Made by a program: the position numbers and the translations under genes. Below the pieces are notes generated by a model that was not told the DNA's origin, did not search any database, and saw only the letters and a list, made by a program, of their open reading frames with translations. From positions 16,405,250 through 16,469,249 of the forward strand of contig NC_072458.1 of the NCBI RefSeq assembly GCF_027596085.1: a stretch of DNA of 64,000 nt, read 5' to 3'. Source of the stretch: Anoplopoma fimbria. Lineage: Eukaryota > Chordata > Actinopteri > Perciformes > Anoplopomatidae. The stretch's first letter is position 1. Each line of letters starts with the position of its first letter. Below are positions 60,020 through 64,000 of the stretch, piece by piece.

Positions 60020-61750
60020 TTCTCTGTCTGTGTGTATTTGTGTAGAGCACTGAACAATCAGTTCTTCAGGGAGAGTCCGGACACAACAATAGCCAACTTA
60101 GTGACTTTAGGAGGAGCAGCCATGCAACAAAAAAAGCATAATTTATAATGTGCCAAGATTCATTTTACATAAAAATAGAGTCATTAAATGATTGACATTT
60201 GAGCACAAATTGTATATACTGTTACACAATGTGTGCGTATTTTATTTACTGCTAAACTTTTAGCAAAAACATGATACGTCTGTGTTTGTCTTGTCTTTAG
60301 TCAAGTATTACACACAGCTTTTTTCTGTCCTGGCCCCTCAGTGGTGGAATGAACTCCCCACTGACGTCAGGACAGCAGAGTCACTGCCCATCTTTCGGCG
60401 CAGGCTGAAAACTCACCTCTTCATGAAGTACTACCCTGAGCCTTCCTCGTAGCACTTATTGCATTCGTATTAGTTGTTGCACTTATTGTATTCGTATCAG
60501 TTCGCTGCACTTATTGTATTCGTATTCGTTTACTGCACTTATCCTATTCGTATTAGTTTGTAGCACCTATTGTATTCGTATTAGTTTGTTGCAATTATTG
60601 TTTTCGTAGTAATTTGCTTCTGCACTATACTTTTGCTCTGGTTTATGCTTTTAGATGCTTGTTTAAGAAAGGAGATGCACTTATGACTTCTGGTGACTAG
60701 TAGTTCTCTTGAATACCTACAGTATGTTGAATACACTTATTGTAAGTCGCTTTGGATAAAAGCGTCTGCTAAATGACTGTAATGTATTAGCAATGTACAA
60801 TATCACCTAATGCAGCCTTACCGCTGCTTGACAATACTTGAGTTTGTGAGTACGTGTTTGCACGGATGCATAAGGCACAGACATACCTGATACTACTCGT
60901 CAACAAATTGCAAAAATCAGAACCCAAGAAATAAACTCTTGCATGAGGATTCTTCACCTAGTCTGTTAGCAAACATGAACAGGGTTAGACTGCTGCTGCT
61001 GGCTAAAGTAGAGAACACAACAGTAAAAGAACCAACGAAGAAGAAACCAAAGAACATAAGGTTTTAAAAGCATTACATACACAGCACTAGCTGCACTAAT
61101 ACTTTTTTTGTAAATAACAATCAGAAAACTATCACCAGACTCTGGTTTTAGTGTGTTTCAGCTCACTGTTTTTCGTGTTACAGCCCACAGATGAACTGTT
61201 TTGGTACAGTCGCAATACTCACATCTACCTCATTTTCAGCTACGTATCAGCTCTGAAACACAGTATCCCTGTTCACAAAATAATTAGCTTGTAAATGCAC
61301 ATAACCACAACTTAAAAGATAAATATATTGAGATACTTCATGTTAGAGGAGCTAGGCTAGCTGCTAAGCTAAGCTAAGCTAAGCTAAGCTAATTACCTGC
61401 TGGCTGTGGCTCCGTGCTTAGACATGAAATTGATATTTCTTAAGACAGTTAAGATCACACAAATTAAGACAATATCAACCAGACCAAGGCATAATTGTCT
61501 TCTACAAAACATATCTTATAATCTCTCTGATGATCTCTTAAAATCTGCTAATTATTTGGCAAATATAGTACTTCCACATTAGACAACTAAAAATAAGCTG
61601 AATTATTTTTAGATTTTGTACAAACACACCTGGTATAAGAGACGTAGGTACATTGTGAATAAGCAGTGCACGAGGCATGACAGTGTTCGGGAGAGGCAGC
61701 GTGCAGATTCTCGATGTTGATTCCTGAGATTTCAATATTTGGTAGTAACG
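60020..61750 (-). pseudogene. Decayed tandem copy of apple-domain gene
   Basis: Three segments align, in the same order and strand, with the intact gene to the right: 60,020-60,130 with the last exon (62,300-62,400; shared core GACTTTAGGAGGAG/AACTTTAGGAGGAG), 60,978-61,030 with intron sequence 62,805-62,860 (shared GGTTAGACTGCTG), and 61,650-61,750 with the exon at 63,259-63,391 (shared TGACAGTGTTC). Other exons are not recognisable. An L2 fragment sits inside. It is a nonfunctional remnant of a local duplication. Confidence 0.75.
60313..60787 (+). mobile_element. 5'-truncated L2 copy
   Basis: CACAGCTTTTTTCTGTCCTG onward matches 20,652-21,115 at high identity: the last 38 codons of ORF2 (WWNELPTDVRTAESLPIFRR to EPSS), the repetitive 3' UTR and the tail ending TGACTGTAATGTA. 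It is inserted within the decayed apple-domain copy. Confidence 0.95.
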
Positions 61751-62183
61751 TGACATACTGTCAATACACAGATAAAACAGTTAGAAACCATGTTAATACC
61801 TCACAACAATACAGTTGTTCTATTTACCTCAAGTCAGACTTTTTCCTTTCTCCATGCACATCAAAAGTAGGTGGAGTCATGTGAAAATCCCCCACTCTGC
61901 TTCCACCCTCTTTAATGTGCTAACATTTAAAAAAATAAGCCAGCTGGCATCAGTTTTTCATATAATATTCAACTTGTCCTTATTTCTACCACTTGTTGTT
62001 ATTTACTAAGTAAGGGTACAAATGACCTTTGTAACAGATAGTTATTCTCTTAATGAAATTTGTTGCGGCAGATTGTCTTTGTGTCCAAACGCACATATAT
62101 ATTTTAGTATCATTGCTCAACTTAATACTGTATACACTGCAGAAATAAGACCAATGAATAAAGCAGACTGATGTTCTTTCTGT
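61751..62183. other. Intergenic, nothing recognised
   Basis: AT-rich spacer between the relic and the intact apple-domain gene. (A (CTAAG)n repeat of about 30 bp lies further left at 61,365-61,390.). Confidence 0.55.
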
Positions 62184-62189
62184 TTTATT
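62184..62189 (-). terminator. Poly(A) signal of apple-domain gene
   Basis: AATAAA on the minus strand, about 95 nt after the stop codon at 62,284-62,286. Confidence 0.6.
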
Positions 62190-62283
62190 GCTTTGTTTAC
62201 ACATGAAACGAATCATCTGCAGCTTAAACTGCGATCAAATGATGTTAGGAACAACCAACAGACCAAGTGCCCATATTAAAGAA

Positions 62284-63937
62284 CTAAGTAGGAACATCTT
62301 TGCGTTTGTCTGTGAGTTGAGGACTCTGCACGCAGTTCCTCAGTTGGAAGCCAGATACAACATTGGCCAGTTTGGAAACTTTAGGAGGAGAAGGCATGGT
62401 GATGGAACGCTTGAGATAGCAGCGGCGCCTAGAACACAAGATCAACATCAGCATCTTTAAATACGCACCATAGATACATATGTCATAATTTATAAAGAGG
62501 GGCTGCATTGGTGTGTGATCAATGATCAAGTTAAATGTTTTATAATTGTTGGAACAATTTTATGACAAAAAAAAAGGAAAGTATTTGTGTTAATGCAGGT
62601 TTGCATGCATGCATGAAGAAGAATGTACCTGTAAACGCTGTCGAAGAAGGTTGTTTGGACATAGGTGTAGAACTGGCAGTTAGGATTCTCACTACAGGTC
62701 CTCTGACAAGTGTCTGCGTCGTCCATCAGCTCGAAGCCAATGTCATTACCTCGGAAATCTACTCCTTCAAGAGCGGCCCTAACCCAGCCTGGAAGCAGAG
62801 AGGAACAAGGTTAGACTGCTGGCTAAACTACAGAACTACTTCACCAACAACAAACTGAAAGGATAGATAGATAAAGTTGCTGAATGATTCCAGTTTTTGT
62901 TTAAGATCGCTTTATAACGAAATATAAAATAAGAGTTTATAGCTTATCTATACATGCACTCTTAGAGGAAATATTTGTGTTGATTAATAATACATACTGT
63001 CATCCAGCTGACAGAAGCGTGCTGGTATTCCAGATGTCACTCCTCCTTTAGCTACGGGCACCATTTCATTTTTGTTGTTCTTCAGGTAACATTTGAAGTT
63101 GTTACTGGAAAAAAAGGAAGAAGAAACGAAAATGAATAAAAGTATGTCTATATTCTGAGATACAAGAAGAGATCAGACTCTGACATCGGGACAGTTAAGA
63201 TACTGTCAGGTAAGTTACTGGAACAATGAATAGGCTAATACAATTCTGTTTTGACTACCTGACAAAAGAGAAGAAGGTGCAGGCTGGATGAGCAGAGCAG
63301 AGGCTCTGACAGTGTTCAGAGGACGCGGCTAGAAGATCCACGATGTCATTTCCTGGGATGTCTTTGTTTGGAAAAAGCTTACCCTGACATGCTGCACAAA
63401 ACATGGGTAACACAGTAAGAAAGCATGCACAAACAATCTGCAGAGTTTATTCACAGTGCTTCTGCTATGACTGTTTGTGTACCTGGTTTAAAGTCTTGAG
63501 TTATTTGTGCTTTGTAGGTGAATCCAGATACCACACCAGCTTTTCTTTCAATTATAGGAAGTATTGGTGCTGCCCAGCTGAATTTAAGGTGGCACTTGTA
63601 CCTAAAACAGAACAAGAAATTGCATAGTTAGGGAATTGGAGAGCCAAAGTCCGCACCCTGGTGGTGCCAGAGCAAAGCTTCACTCTCAGTGTTTGAATTA
63701 AACCAACTGTGTGTTACAACTTGTGGGAGAGGATAAAATGACAATTTGATTTAAACAGCAGTGAAACATTTCACCTGATCTTCTCTGGTGTAAAGACGTC
63801 ATTTACAAAAGTAAAGAACTGACAGGCAGGGTCCTGTGTGCAGGCTCTCTGACACTCCTCATAGTCGGCTGTGAACAAGCTTTGGTAGTCTGCCCCGTAT
63901 AAGTCCACGCCATGGTACACCTTAGGCAGACAGGGCT
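62284..63937 (-). CDS. Apple/PAN-domain lectin, kalliklectin-like (3' part)
   Basis: Six exons encode three apple domains in the two-exon pattern of plasma kallikrein and factor XI. Domain 1: 63,775-63,937 (CLPKVYHGVDLYGADYQSLF; ECQRACTQDPACQFFTFVND) and 63,483-63,601 (YKCHLKFSWAAPILPIIERK). Domain 2: 63,259-63,391 (CQGKLFPNKDIPGNDIVDLL; HCQSLCSAHPACTFFSFVR) and 62,998-63,104 (NNFKCYLKNNKNEMVPVAKG). Domain 3: 62,629-62,788 (LEGVDFRGNDIGFELMDDAD; CQRTCSENPNCQFYTY) and 62,284-62,428 (RRCYLKRSITMPSPPKVSKL; TAG stop). All junctions are GT-AG and in frame. The stop follows domain 3 without a serine-protease domain, as in teleost kalliklectins, mannose-binding proteins homologous to the kallikrein heavy chain. 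Signal peptide and further domains lie beyond the window. The product is presumably secreted; lectin activity is inferred. Confidence 0.8.
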
Positions 63938-64000
63938 CTGGCAGACAGAGAGAGTAAAGGAGAGTGTGGTGATGGATCAATCATTAACAGTGAAGGGAAC

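Overview
The window looks like teleost fish DNA, most likely from a spiny-rayed (percomorph) fish. The evidence is fish-typical mobile elements (Tc1/mariner, L2-type LINEs with the conserved 3' tail, tRNA-derived SINEs, an RTE-type 3' end, a Penelope-like element, a Gmr1-like Ty3/gypsy element), long (TG)n microsatellites, and an intron-containing heyl gene whose protein resembles fish Heyl. No prokaryotic features are present.

Layout. Positions 1-24,420 are a nested transposon graveyard. A Tc1 element (110-3211) is split by an L2-like LINE, which is itself split by an inverted 3' piece of another L2 family. Then come a SINE, a possible terminal exon of an unrecognised gene (5720-6000), an RTE-type tail, a solo LTR with a perfect 5-bp target duplication (7671-8315), a Penelope-like element with RT and GIY-YIG domains, a second Tc1 element, a 5'-truncated Gmr1-like element in which integrase lies before reverse transcriptase, a SINE, and a nearly complete L2 with tandem repeats in its 5' region. 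Positions 24,421-36,583 are one satellite array with a 176-bp period and signs of higher-order structure. It runs into a 100-N assembly gap (36,584-36,683).

Right of the gap, on the minus strand, lie two consecutive genes. One is an 882-codon uninterrupted ORF with four C2H2 fingers and a Tnp2-like (CACTA/EnSpm-type) transposase region (38,151-40,799). The other is a SAM-domain gene (37,684 into the gap). A CACTA-like terminal sequence at about 41,570-41,848 suggests that the pair may be, or derive from, a two-gene DNA transposon. This is the best candidate for an under-described system in the window.

Positions 42-54 kb are intergenic DNA with microsatellites, a 52-bp-arm hairpin and possible regulatory DNA. 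The heyl gene (bHLH-Orange Notch effector; five coding exons, 54,219-57,776) follows on the plus strand. Its last exon has an apparent one-base deletion in a G run. The right end (62,284-63,937, minus strand) holds the 3' part of a gene with three Apple/PAN domains and no protease domain, which fits a fish kalliklectin. A decayed tandem copy of that gene lies at 60,020-61,750, with an L2 fragment inserted in it.

There is no operon-like organisation. The host genes (heyl, the apple-domain gene, perhaps the exon at 5.7 kb) are independent, and most of the rest is selfish DNA. The N gap between the satellite and the gene-bearing right side means that their adjacency is an assembly claim, not something read through in sequence.
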